Shown: positions 6,938-13,718 of the stretch, in pieces
Position numbering within the stretch: position 1 is the first letter of the stretch
How the letters are laid out: the number at the start of each line of letters is the position of its first letter
Assembly: GCA_029052265.1 (NCBI GenBank)
Contig: JAIDJJ010000516.1
Coordinates: 1-17,652 of the forward strand
DNA: 17,652 nucleotides
Direction: 5' to 3'
Source: Muribaculaceae bacterium
GTDB taxonomy: Bacteria > Bacteroidota > Bacteroidia > Bacteroidales > Muribaculaceae
The notes under the pieces: generated by a model
What the model was told of the DNA's origin: nothing
Databases searched by the model: none
Seen by the model: only the letters and a program-made list of their open reading frames with translations
Made by a program: the position numbers and the translations under genes

Positions 6938-8245
6938 TCACATGTGATGATCAACCGGAGCTGTCGTTCCGTTTTTTGCAAAACTTTCAATCTGTTCATC
7001 CGTATAACCGAGTCCTTTAAGAATTTCGGAAGTGTTGCCTCCCAAAGAAGGACAAGGTCCGTAGGATGGTTGGAAATTGCTCATGGTGAACGGGCATCCT
7101 ACTGTGACAAAATCTCCGATTTCTCCACCTTGGTTGATCGTTACGAGAGTATTGCCGTCATATAGAGATTTGTCGGTCATTACTTCTTTTGTAGACAAGA
7201 CAGGACCAACCGGCACTCCGAATTTGCTTAGGATCTCGACCACTTCATATTTGGTTTTGTCTGCAGTCCATTCACCTATCCTTTTGTAGATTTCCGGTTT
7301 ATGGCGGTCGCGGGCGTCGGCAGTATTGAAATCAGGATTGGTAAGCCAGTCTTCAAAACCGAGACCTTTGCAAGCAAGTTCAAAATTCTTCGGTTCGCGC
7401 TGAAGAATAATGTAGACATAGTTGTTGGCGTCTATTTCAGAGTCGTAGCCACCGGAAGGTTTGCATTTATAAGTCCATCCGAGCACTCCGCCGCCTTCAA
7501 TATTGCCTGAGCGTGGCACACAATCGCCAAATTTTCCGTCAGGATATTGAGGGAATTGAGACAGATAGCCTATTTTGTCGAGAGTCAGCTGGTCGCGTGT
7601 CTTGATTCGGCAAAGATTGAGGCATGCATTGTGCATTGACTGGTAGACGAAGCATCCTTCACCGGTTTTGTTTCGCTGCTGGAGTGCCGCAAGAAGTCCG
7701 ATAAGAAGATGCATGCCGGTATTTGAATCGCCAAGGGCAGCCCCGCTTTGTGTCGGGATATTATATTCTCCGTCATACCAGCCGGTAGTTGAGGCGGCTG
7801 CGGCGGTGACTTGAGCTATAGGCTCGTATGCCTTAAGATCCTTATACTTGGAAGAGAGCGGGAACCCTTTTATTGTGCCATAAATACATTTCGGGTTAAG
7901 AGCGTGCACCGCTTCCCAGCTGAATCCGAGCTTGTCCATTGCGCCGGGATGAAGGTTTTCAACAAAAATATCAGCCTCTTTTATCAATTTTGTAAGAATC
8001 TCTTTTCCATCCGGAGTCTTGGCATCAAGAGCGATGGACTTTTTATCAGAGTTGAGCTGTAGAAAATAATAGCTTGGAAGATCCGGATTAAACTGCAGCT
8101 CCTTACGAGTCGCGTCTCCTACACCCGGACGTTCTATCTTGATTACTTCTGCGCCAAGCCATGCAAGCATCTGGGTGCATGACGGACCGGACTGGACTTC
8201 CGTGAAGTCGATTACTTTAATCCCCTGAAGAGGTGCTGTGTTCAT
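6938..8245 (-). CDS. frc: Formyl-CoA:oxalate CoA-transferase (class III)
   Basis: Frc moves CoA from formyl-CoA to oxalate, releasing formate and making the substrate of Oxc. The 435-residue protein is close in length to O. formigenes Frc (428). Family features: DFTEVQSGPSC with Gln18 (matching Gln17), GAEVIKIERPG at 31-41, VENLHPGAMDKLGF, and the catalytic Asp173 in GAALGDSNTGMHL (matching Asp169). The C-terminal half aligns well (VGPVLSTKEV; the DFVTVGCPF stretch). The loop that reads GGGGQP in the enzymes I remember is Glu250-Gly-Gly-Gly-Val254-Leu255 here, followed by the usual GW. This could alter intermediate protection or acyl specificity. As first gene of the operon it lies behind the 8246-8584 control region. 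A CaiB/BaiF relative with another substrate is possible, but adjacency to oxc argues for oxalate. Confidence 0.95.
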   Translation of the reverse strand: MNTAPLQGIKVIDFTEVQSGPSCTQMLAWLGAEVIKIERPGVGDATRKELQFNPDLPSYYFLQLNSDKKSIALDAKTPDGKEILTKLIKEADIFVENLHPGAMDKLGFSWEAVHALNPKCIYGTIKGFPLSSKYKDLKAYEPIAQVTAAAASTTGWYDGEYNIPTQSGAALGDSNTGMHLLIGLLAALQQRNKTGEGCFVYQSMHNACLNLCRIKTRDQLTLDKIGYLSQFPQYPDGKFGDCVPRSGNIEGGGVLGWTYKCKPSGGYDSEIDANNYVYIILQREPKNFELACKGLGFEDWLTNPDFNTADARDRHKPEIYKRIGEWTADKTKYEVVEILSKFGVPVGPVLSTKEVMTDKSLYDGNTLVTINQGGEIGDFVTVGCPFTMSNFQPSYGPCPSLGGNTSEILKGLGYTDEQIESFAKNGTTAPVDHHM

Positions 8246-8282
8246 AGTTTTTATAATTAAGTTATTTAGAATAATATTGTCA

Positions 8283-8290
8283 CAAATATA
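8283..8290 (-). promoter_or_regulatory. Possible -7 box for the oxalate operon
   Basis: Read on the minus strand this is TATATTTG, a match to the Bacteroidales -7 consensus TAnnTTTG, 37 bases before the frc ATG. No TTTG lies about 20 bases upstream of it. A weak -33 element is compatible with activator-dependent transcription, but that is inference. Confidence 0.4.
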
Positions 8291-8462
8291 GTGCTTGACC
8301 TTTATTATAGATAATGTTTCAGTGCAAATATTTGGATACTGTCATTATACTACATAATAACGTCTGACATGCGTTTTAAGTTGACTTACGGCAAACTGCC
8401 AAGTTTCATTCAGGGAAAGAGGAAATAAAATATCATAACAGTCAGTTAAAACCAGAATAATA

Positions 8463-8494
8463 TTTGGTTGGAAAATAAATTTTTAGTAATTTTG
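8463..8494 (+). promoter_or_regulatory. Promoter of rplU-rpmA
   Basis: TTTG (8463-8466), a 20-base spacer and TAATTTTG (8487-8494) fit the Bacteroidales -33/-7 consensus exactly. Transcription should begin near 8500, leaving a leader of about 85 bases before the rplU ATG. Confidence 0.75.
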
Positions 8495-8540
8495 TGGTCG
8501 CAAATTCCGCCAAGGCAGAAAAAGAGAGGATACAAATATC

Positions 8541-8575
8541 TTCCGCCCAACGGAAATAATTGACATTCAATTATT
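8541..8575 (+). promoter_or_regulatory. Tandem hairpins in the rplU leader
   Basis: TTCCG (8541-8545) pairs with CGGAA (8551-8555). Immediately after, AATAATTG (8555-8562) pairs with CAATTATT (8568-8575), ending nine bases before the start codon at 8585. The second stem is AT-only apart from one pair and would sit over the ribosome landing site. It may be a leader for autoregulation by a ribosomal protein, but I cannot match it to a named motif. Confidence 0.4.
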
Positions 8576-8584
8576 ATACAGTAA

Positions 8585-8905
8585 ATGTACGCAATTGTAG
8601 AAATCAAAGGACAGCAGTTTAAAGCTGAAGAAGGGAAGTTCCTTTATGTCCACCATCTCGGCGAAGAAGTAAAAGAAGGCGATGCAGTCGCTTTTGACAA
8701 GGTGCTTCTTCTTGATGCCGACGGCGACGTTAAGGTCGGTGCTCCTGCCGTTGAAGGGGCGAAAGTGAATTGCGAGGTTCTCGTTCCCCTCGTAAAAGGT
8801 GAGAAAGTGATTGTTTTCAAGAAAAAACGTCGCAAAGGTTATCGTCGTAAAAACGGTCATCGCCAGCAGTTCACCAAGGTATTGGTAAAATCAATCGAAA
8901 AGTAA
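8585..8905 (+). CDS. rplU: 50S ribosomal protein L21
   Basis: L21 is a large-subunit protein that binds 23S rRNA. The 106-residue sequence begins MYAIVEIKGQQFKAEEGKF and has the conserved VHHLGEEVKEGD and basic FKKKRRKGYRRKNGHRQ segments. Length is normal (about 103). It is followed 18 bases later by rpmA, the usual pairing in bacteria. Confidence 0.99.
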   Translation: MYAIVEIKGQQFKAEEGKFLYVHHLGEEVKEGDAVAFDKVLLLDADGDVKVGAPAVEGAKVNCEVLVPLVKGEKVIVFKKKRRKGYRRKNGHRQQFTKVLVKSIEK

Positions 8906-8923
8906 AAAAACAACTCATCAGAT

Positions 8924-9184
8924 ATGGCACATAAAAAAGGTGTCGGCAGTTCGAAGAACGGCCGCGAATCAGAAAGTAAACGACTTGGTGTTAAAATCTT
9001 CGGTGGGTCAAACTGCAAAGCCGGCAATATTCTTAAGCGTCAGCGCGGCACACAGCACCATCCCGGACTGAACGTGGGAATGGGTAAGGACCACACCCTC
9101 TTCGCTCTTATTGACGGAGTGGTCGTGTTCTCCATCGGTAAGGAGGGACGTAAGTTCATAAATGTGGAGCCCCACCAGAACTGA
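8924..9184 (+). CDS. rpmA: 50S ribosomal protein L27
   Basis: L27 reaches toward the peptidyl transferase centre of the ribosome with its N-terminus. The 86-residue protein begins MAHKKGVGSSKNGRES and includes LKRQRGTQHHPGLNVGMGKD. It has no cleavable extension of the Firmicutes type. A small difference from common sequences is GGSNCKAGN where many have GGQ-x-x-KAGN. Same transcript as rplU, closed by the terminator at 9209-9245. Confidence 0.99.
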   Translation: MAHKKGVGSSKNGRESESKRLGVKIFGGSNCKAGNILKRQRGTQHHPGLNVGMGKDHTLFALIDGVVVFSIGKEGRKFINVEPHQN

Positions 9185-9208
9185 TCTTTCCTCTCTAAAA
9201 GTCAATCT

Positions 9209-9245
9209 CAGCCGACATGCCCGCAGGTATGTCGGCTGTTTTTTT
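9209..9245 (+). terminator. Rho-independent terminator of rplU-rpmA
   Basis: A 13-bp stem with one G-T pair (9209-9221 with 9226-9238), a four-base CGCA loop and a run of seven T (9239-9245). Confidence 0.92.
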
Positions 9246-9290
9246 CAGTTCATTAAATAAAATTTTCAGTTCCCCAAAAAATATATTAAC

Positions 9291-10667
9291 ATGTCAAAAC
9301 AGAATCAACCATATACCTTCCGGTATAATTCAGGAGAAGGTGCGATGCATAAAAAGCTAAAAGCGTTGCGTGGAGAAGTCCTGACATTCAAGAAAGATCC
9401 GTTTCTTAATGAGCTGAAAGACTGTGTGGAACATTACAAGGACGGGATAGTGGTGATAAAGGGAGATACGATTGAAGCGGTAGGCAACTTCTCTGATGTA
9501 ATAGTCTCATTCCCCGCACTGACGGATATTGCGACATACGAAGATTCTGTGATAATGCCGGGATTTGTAGATTGTCATCTCCATTATGTGCAATCCCCGA
9601 TGATTGCATCTGCTGGCGACACATTGCTCTCATGGCTTAAACAGTACACATTTCCGACAGAAGCTAAATTTAAAGATAAGAAATTTGCAGAGGAAGTTGC
9701 AAAGATATTTTTCCGGCAGCTTCTGATGAACGGCACCACTACGGCAAATGTTTTCGCAACCACCTTTGAAGAATCAGTAGATGCCCTTTTTGAGGAATCG
9801 GCGCGTTATAATGCCCGCACGATCTGTGGTAAAGTTCTTCAGGACAGAAATCTGCCGTCCGATCTTCAAGACAGTTCGGCAGAGGAGTCCGTAATGACTT
9901 CCGAACGACTGTTGAATAAATGGCATTCAAAGGGCAGGCAATTATATGCAGTGGTTCCACGGTTTGCCCCTACCAGTACAAGGCTCCAGCTGCGGCTTGC
10001 GGGAGAACTTTACCAATCGTATAAGGACAAAGGAGTTTATATGCACACACATCTCGGGGAGGCGGAAAATGAAATAGAATGGGTGAAAAGCCTTTATCCG
10101 GAGGCACGTGATTACACAGATGTATATGCTTCATATGACCTTTTGGGCAAACGTTCTGTTTTTGCCCACTGTTGCCTTATGGAAGAGCGGGAATGGCAGA
10201 CGCTCCATGATGCTGAATGTGGAGTGGCGCACTGCCCGTCATCCAATCTGTTTCTTGGAGACGCTCAGTTCAGATATTGGGAAGCTAAAGACGTCAGACG
10301 CCCTTGTAAAGTGGGTATGGGTACAGATATAGGAGGCGGCACATATTTCTCTGTGCTCCGTCAACTTGGCGACGCCTATAAAGTAGCCATGCTTCACGAC
10401 AGGTATCTTAGTGCCGCGAAATCGTTGTATCTGGCAACAAGAGGAGGTGCGGAAGTTTTAGGATTGGAAGACAAAATAGGGAGCGTTGCGGCAGGATATG
10501 AGGCAGATATGGTAGTGGTGGATCTTAAGCCTACGGAATTTATAGAATGGCGCATGCAGTTTGCTGATGATATTTTTTCAAAACTTTTTATACTTCAGAC
10601 CCTCGGTGCCGAGGCATATGTAAAAGCCACATATGTAGCAGGGGAGAAGGTGTATTCAAAAGTATAA
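9291..10667 (+). CDS. guaD: Guanine deaminase
   Basis: A zinc amidohydrolase that deaminates guanine to xanthine in purine salvage and catabolism. Metal-site residues are visible in order: His96 and His98 (PGFVDCHLHYVQ), His254 (HTHLGE, with Glu257), His293 (VFAHCC) and Asp346 (GMGTDIGGGT). AHCPSSNLFLG (His314) and PRFAPTS are guanine-deaminase signatures. At 458 residues it is near the usual size. The start at 9291 has an AT-rich upstream region typical of Bacteroidales. An in-frame ATG at 9345 follows an AGGAG at 9332-9336 and would remove 18 unconserved residues, so it is a real alternative. A chlorohydrolase acting on another base is less likely. Confidence 0.93.
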   Translation: MSKQNQPYTFRYNSGEGAMHKKLKALRGEVLTFKKDPFLNELKDCVEHYKDGIVVIKGDTIEAVGNFSDVIVSFPALTDIATYEDSVIMPGFVDCHLHYVQSPMIASAGDTLLSWLKQYTFPTEAKFKDKKFAEEVAKIFFRQLLMNGTTTANVFATTFEESVDALFEESARYNARTICGKVLQDRNLPSDLQDSSAEESVMTSERLLNKWHSKGRQLYAVVPRFAPTSTRLQLRLAGELYQSYKDKGVYMHTHLGEAENEIEWVKSLYPEARDYTDVYASYDLLGKRSVFAHCCLMEEREWQTLHDAECGVAHCPSSNLFLGDAQFRYWEAKDVRRPCKVGMGTDIGGGTYFSVLRQLGDAYKVAMLHDRYLSAAKSLYLATRGGAEVLGLEDKIGSVAAGYEADMVVVDLKPTEFIEWRMQFADDIFSKLFILQTLGAEAYVKATYVAGEKVYSKV

Positions 10668-10729
10668 GCATGATTCCTTAATTCAAAGGTGTGAAGACGA
10701 CGATTTTTTAATATGCCAAAAAGCGGGTG

Positions 10730-10783
10730 ATGAACCGACCCCTGAAAGTTATTAATTTATCTAACTTTCAGGGGTCGGTTCAT
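10730..10783. terminator. Perfect 22-bp hairpin between convergent genes
   Basis: Positions 10730-10751 are exactly complementary to 10762-10783, with a 10-base AT-rich loop, lying between the ends of guaD and the DoxX-like gene. The location suggests a bidirectional transcription end or 3' stability structure. Neither side has a U-tract next to the stem, so the terminator call is inference. Confidence 0.6.
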
Positions 10784-10854
10784 ATCGCTACTTCAAAATG
10801 AGAGTAAGAATTTGTTTAGTGATACTTTTTTCCGCAATGTCCGGGCTGTTTCAA

Positions 10855-11442
10855 TTATTGTTCGGAAAGGTCAGGCGTTGTAATTGTTTTCTTTGTTTTG
10901 CGTAGCCGCCTTATATTCTTGACAATAATTGCTTTCCTTAATAAAAAATCGCAGGAATATTTACCTGCCCCGAAAATAAGAAACACAAGACAAGCCACAC
11001 AGCTCATGAGTGCCTGCATGTCAAACACACCGTGATATATATCAAAAAAAGCAATTATCCCGAATCCAATTGTCGCCAAAGCCATGGCAAGCCTTGTGAA
11101 CATGCCTAAAACGAGCATGGATCCGGCGAATATTTCAAGTGTTGCGTATAAAACCGGGTTTATGTTTTCAAAGGGAGGAAAAATCTCACCTTCAATAATA
11201 AAACTGCCGGAGACAATGAGCAAAGCTCCCAACGCACATCTTATAATCAGCATGGCAAGAGATTTGCCGTTGCTTCTCAGAGAATTGATGGCGAATATAA
11301 AATTAAGGATATTCCTTTTAGGTCTTTTAATGCGCATGCCTGCCAACTTTTTTCTCCGAAGTTTTTTCGCATTGAACTCCGGGTGGAGGTCTCCAAGCGT
11401 GGTACGCCCGGGGTCGACCGAAAGTGTGTCCGAAACATTCAT
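10855..11442 (-). CDS. DoxX-like membrane protein with long basic N-terminus
   Basis: A 195-residue protein with four membrane segments after about residue 60 (SLAMLIIRCALGALLIVSG; VLYATLEIFAGSMLVLGMF; LAMALATIGFGIIAFFDIY; ALMSCVACLVFLIFG). The GALLIVSG and LVLGMFTRLA patterns fit the DoxX/SURF4-like fold. The first 60 residues are polar and strongly basic (KKLRRKKLAG and RIKRPKRN). ATG 11442 is used; Met36 at 11337 is an alternative that would drop the acidic part but keep RIKRPKRN. The C-terminus is also basic (NIRRLRKTKK). DoxX proteins are associated with redox or respiratory functions in a few bacteria, but the role here is unknown. No neighbour on the same strand. Confidence 0.78.
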   Translation of the reverse strand: MNVSDTLSVDPGRTTLGDLHPEFNAKKLRRKKLAGMRIKRPKRNILNFIFAINSLRSNGKSLAMLIIRCALGALLIVSGSFIIEGEIFPPFENINPVLYATLEIFAGSMLVLGMFTRLAMALATIGFGIIAFFDIYHGVFDMQALMSCVACLVFLIFGAGKYSCDFLLRKAIIVKNIRRLRKTKKTITTPDLSEQ

Positions 11443-11609
11443 AGCTTAAGTGTCTGTTTAATCTGGTGAAAAAATGGTTCTGCATCCGAAAATGTGGAAG
11501 AGATACTGTAAGATACGTAAGTGACAGGCTGTTTACTGTCCTGTATCTGCAAAAAATAACAACTGTCGGGCAATATCGTTGCAGTGACAGATCAAGATTT
11601 TACATTTTT

Positions 11610-11641
11610 TTTGGATAATGACGGAAAAGGTATTAACTTTA
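11610..11641 (+). promoter_or_regulatory. Promoter of the thymidine kinase gene
   Basis: TTTG (11610-11613), a 20-base spacer and TAACTTTA (11634-11641) match the Bacteroidales promoter pattern with one mismatch in the last base of the -7 box. It lies 25 bases before the ATG, so the leader would be very short, about 20 bases. The rest of the 224-base gap to the DoxX-like gene shows only a weak 5-bp repeat (GACAG/CTGTC near 11532-11549). Confidence 0.55.
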
Positions 11642-11666
11642 CACTAACAAAAAACACCTTCATCTA

Positions 11667-12290
11667 ATGAAACAGATTGGCAAATTATATTTCCGTTATG
11701 GCACAATGGGTTCTGCAAAGACTGCGCTTCTCTTAACGAATGCATATAATTTTGAAGAGAGAGGGATAGCATATCTTTGTTTTAAGCCGGTAACAGATAC
11801 GCGGGAACAACGCAACGTGATAAGGAGCCGAATAGGAATAGAACGGGAATGCAAATGGATTTATCCAGAGACGGATCTTTTTGAGGCTGTGTCGAGGATG
11901 TATGAAGAAGGTGGAATGTTGCCGGGCTGGATATTGGTAGACGAGGCACAGTTTCTTTCGGCAGCCCAGGTGGATCAGCTTGCCAGGGTTGTAGATGTAT
12001 TTGATTGTAATGTCATATGCTACGGGCTCCGTACTGATTTTAAGACACATCTGTTTGAAGGTTCGCGCCGTCTTTTCGAGATTGCCGATTCCATTGAAGA
12101 AGTGAAATCGACATGTTCATGTGGCAGACGTACAACTGTCAATGCGCGCATTGACAGCCGTGGCGAGATTCTTACAGAGGGTCAGCAGGTGGAAATAGGG
12201 GGAAACGAAAGATATATAGCCGTTTGCCGGAGATGTTGGACCAACCGGCGGATCGCGAGCATGAAAAAGGATATGCTTCCATTTGATTGA
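11667..12290 (+). CDS. tdk: Thymidine kinase, E. coli (TK1-type) class
   Basis: Phosphorylates thymidine to dTMP for salvage. The 207-residue protein has a P-loop-like GTMGSAKT (12-19, Lys18), the catalytic DEAQF motif (Asp92-Glu93), CYGLRTDFKTHLF (118-130), a zinc site from Cys150 and Cys152 (CSCG) with Cys187 and Cys190 (CRRC), and the nucleoside-binding lasso GGNERYIAVC. YNFEERGIAY, SRIGI and CYGLRTDF are much closer to E. coli Tdk than to the Tdk form I remember from Bacteroides. Alanine replaces the usual glycine before the P-loop lysine. It has its own promoter (11610-11641) and terminator (12321-12346). Confidence 0.93.
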   Translation: MKQIGKLYFRYGTMGSAKTALLLTNAYNFEERGIAYLCFKPVTDTREQRNVIRSRIGIERECKWIYPETDLFEAVSRMYEEGGMLPGWILVDEAQFLSAAQVDQLARVVDVFDCNVICYGLRTDFKTHLFEGSRRLFEIADSIEEVKSTCSCGRRTTVNARIDSRGEILTEGQQVEIGGNERYIAVCRRCWTNRRIASMKKDMLPFD

Positions 12291-12320
12291 ATTGGAGACT
12301 GTCCCTGCATATTCATCATC

Positions 12321-12346
12321 CGGTTGTTGATTTGGACAACCGTTTT
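12321..12346 (+). terminator. Terminator after the thymidine kinase gene
   Basis: CGGTTGT (12321-12327) pairs with ACAACCG (12336-12342) around an 8-base loop, followed by TTTT. It lies 31 bases after the tdk stop and before the desulfidase gene, which is therefore probably transcribed separately. I found no convincing promoter for that gene in the remaining 57 bases. Confidence 0.65.
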
Positions 12347-12403
12347 AAACACAAAAGATAATCTGAAATATTAAAATACCTGAAAACCCAAACTAAACTT
12401 GAT

Positions 12404-13693
12404 ATGCTTGAAAAGAGAAAAAGTGATGACATAATAAGACTGATAAAAAGGGAAGTGGTTCCTGCCATAGGTTGCACCGAACCTGTCGCAGTTGCTCTTT
12501 GCGTGGCAAAGGCGAAGGAGCTGCTCGGAAATGTTCCGGACAATATTTGTCTGCGCTTGAGCGGCAACATCCTGAAAAATGCGATGGGGGTAGGGATTCC
12601 GGGCACAGGGATGATCGGATTGCCAATAGCTGTTGCGCTGGGGGCGCTCATTGGAAAAACCGAGTACGCGCTTGAAGTGTTGCGCGATGTCACTCCTGAT
12701 GCGGTGGAAAAAGGGAAAGAATATATATCTGCAGGTAAGATTTCCATAAAACTGTTCGAAGCCCCTCCATGCAACCTCCATATCGAAGTCACAGCCTCAG
12801 ACAATGGAAACAATGAGGTAAAAGCAGTCATTTCCGGGTCTCATACAAACTTTGTTTATCTCGAAAAGAATGGCGAAGTATTGTTGAATAAGGAAAACGA
12901 ATGTCATGACAGTGAATCCGATCCGGAAACTGATCCGCAGCTTGATCTCCGGACAGTGTATGAATTTTCAACAGAAATGCCATATGAAGAAATTTCGTTC
13001 ATACTTGAAGCGCGCCGTCTTAACAAAGCGGCAGCCAGGCTTGCGCTTTCGGGAGAATACGGACATTCACTGGGGGCAACTATCAAGGCAAAAGGTATAA
13101 GTCTGTTTGGTGATTCTCCGCTTGAACATATCATAAGCAATACGTCTGCAGCCTGCGATGCCAGGATGGGGGGTGCCCAGATTCCTGTGATGTCTAATTC
13201 CGGCAGCGGCAACCAGGGCATATGTGCAACAATGCCTGTAGTCAGTTATGCCGAAGATATTAATTCAGATGAGGAGACCACGGCACGCGCCCTTATGCTC
13301 AGTCATCTTACAAGCATTTATATAAAACAGAGTCTTGGCAGGCTTTCCGCGCTTTGTGGATGCGTGGTGGCATCTACAGGAGCTTCCGCCGGACTGACCT
13401 ATCTTATGGGTGGGGGATATAATGAGGTTTGTTCGTCAATAAAAAATATGGTTGCCAATCTTACGGGCATGATATGTGACGGAGCGAAGCCCTCATGCTC
13501 GCTGAAGATCTCATCAGGAGTTTCCACCGCACTGATGTCGGCGATGCTTGCGATGAACGGAAAATGTGTGACCGAAGCGGAAGGGATAGTAAGCGATGAT
13601 GTAGACCGTTCTATCAGAAATCTCACATCGATTGGCAGGGAAGCCATGCTGGAGACTGACAAGGCAGTGCTCGATATTATGGTCAACAAATAG
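12404..13693 (+). CDS. cyuA: L-cysteine desulfidase / UPF0597 family (CyuA-YhaM-like)
   Basis: Expected to break L-cysteine into pyruvate, ammonia and hydrogen sulfide using an oxygen-sensitive iron-sulfur cluster. The 429 residues match the UPF0597/YhaM layout: PAIGCTEPVAVAL (Cys24), SGNILKNAMGVGIPGTGM (53-70), GLPIAVALGAL, SGSHTNFVYLE, SNSGSGNQGICATMPV (264-279), CGCVVASTGASAG (318-330) and CDGAKPSCSLKIS (Cys358, Cys365). The last cysteines are the probable cluster ligands. This family shares its fold with the alpha domain of iron-sulfur serine dehydratases, so activity on serine cannot be excluded. It ends 25 bases before a convergent gene. Confidence 0.92.
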   Translation: MLEKRKSDDIIRLIKREVVPAIGCTEPVAVALCVAKAKELLGNVPDNICLRLSGNILKNAMGVGIPGTGMIGLPIAVALGALIGKTEYALEVLRDVTPDAVEKGKEYISAGKISIKLFEAPPCNLHIEVTASDNGNNEVKAVISGSHTNFVYLEKNGEVLLNKENECHDSESDPETDPQLDLRTVYEFSTEMPYEEISFILEARRLNKAAARLALSGEYGHSLGATIKAKGISLFGDSPLEHIISNTSAACDARMGGAQIPVMSNSGSGNQGICATMPVVSYAEDINSDEETTARALMLSHLTSIYIKQSLGRLSALCGCVVASTGASAGLTYLMGGGYNEVCSSIKNMVANLTGMICDGAKPSCSLKISSGVSTALMSAMLAMNGKCVTEAEGIVSDDVDRSIRNLTSIGREAMLETDKAVLDIMVNK

Positions 13694-13718
13694 GGTTGTT
13701 CTCCATTTTCGTCCGGTG

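Larger units (their letters stand above)
8246..8584. other. Divergent control region between frc and rplU (339 bases, no gene)
   Basis: This AT-rich gap carries signals for both directions: a -7-like box for frc near its start codon, a good TTTG/TAATTTTG promoter for rplU, and two short hairpins in the rplU leader. The middle part, about 8330-8460, shows no open frame, tRNA or clear repeat. Confidence 0.8.

Noticed and set aside
5069..10783. The two 22-bp hairpins as copies of one repeat family
   Set aside because: The arms and loops have different sequences; only the stem length is shared.
12316..12831. 171-codon open frame opposite the desulfidase gene
   Set aside because: Antisense to a well-supported gene and across its start; Ser/Phe-rich translation typical of a shadow frame.
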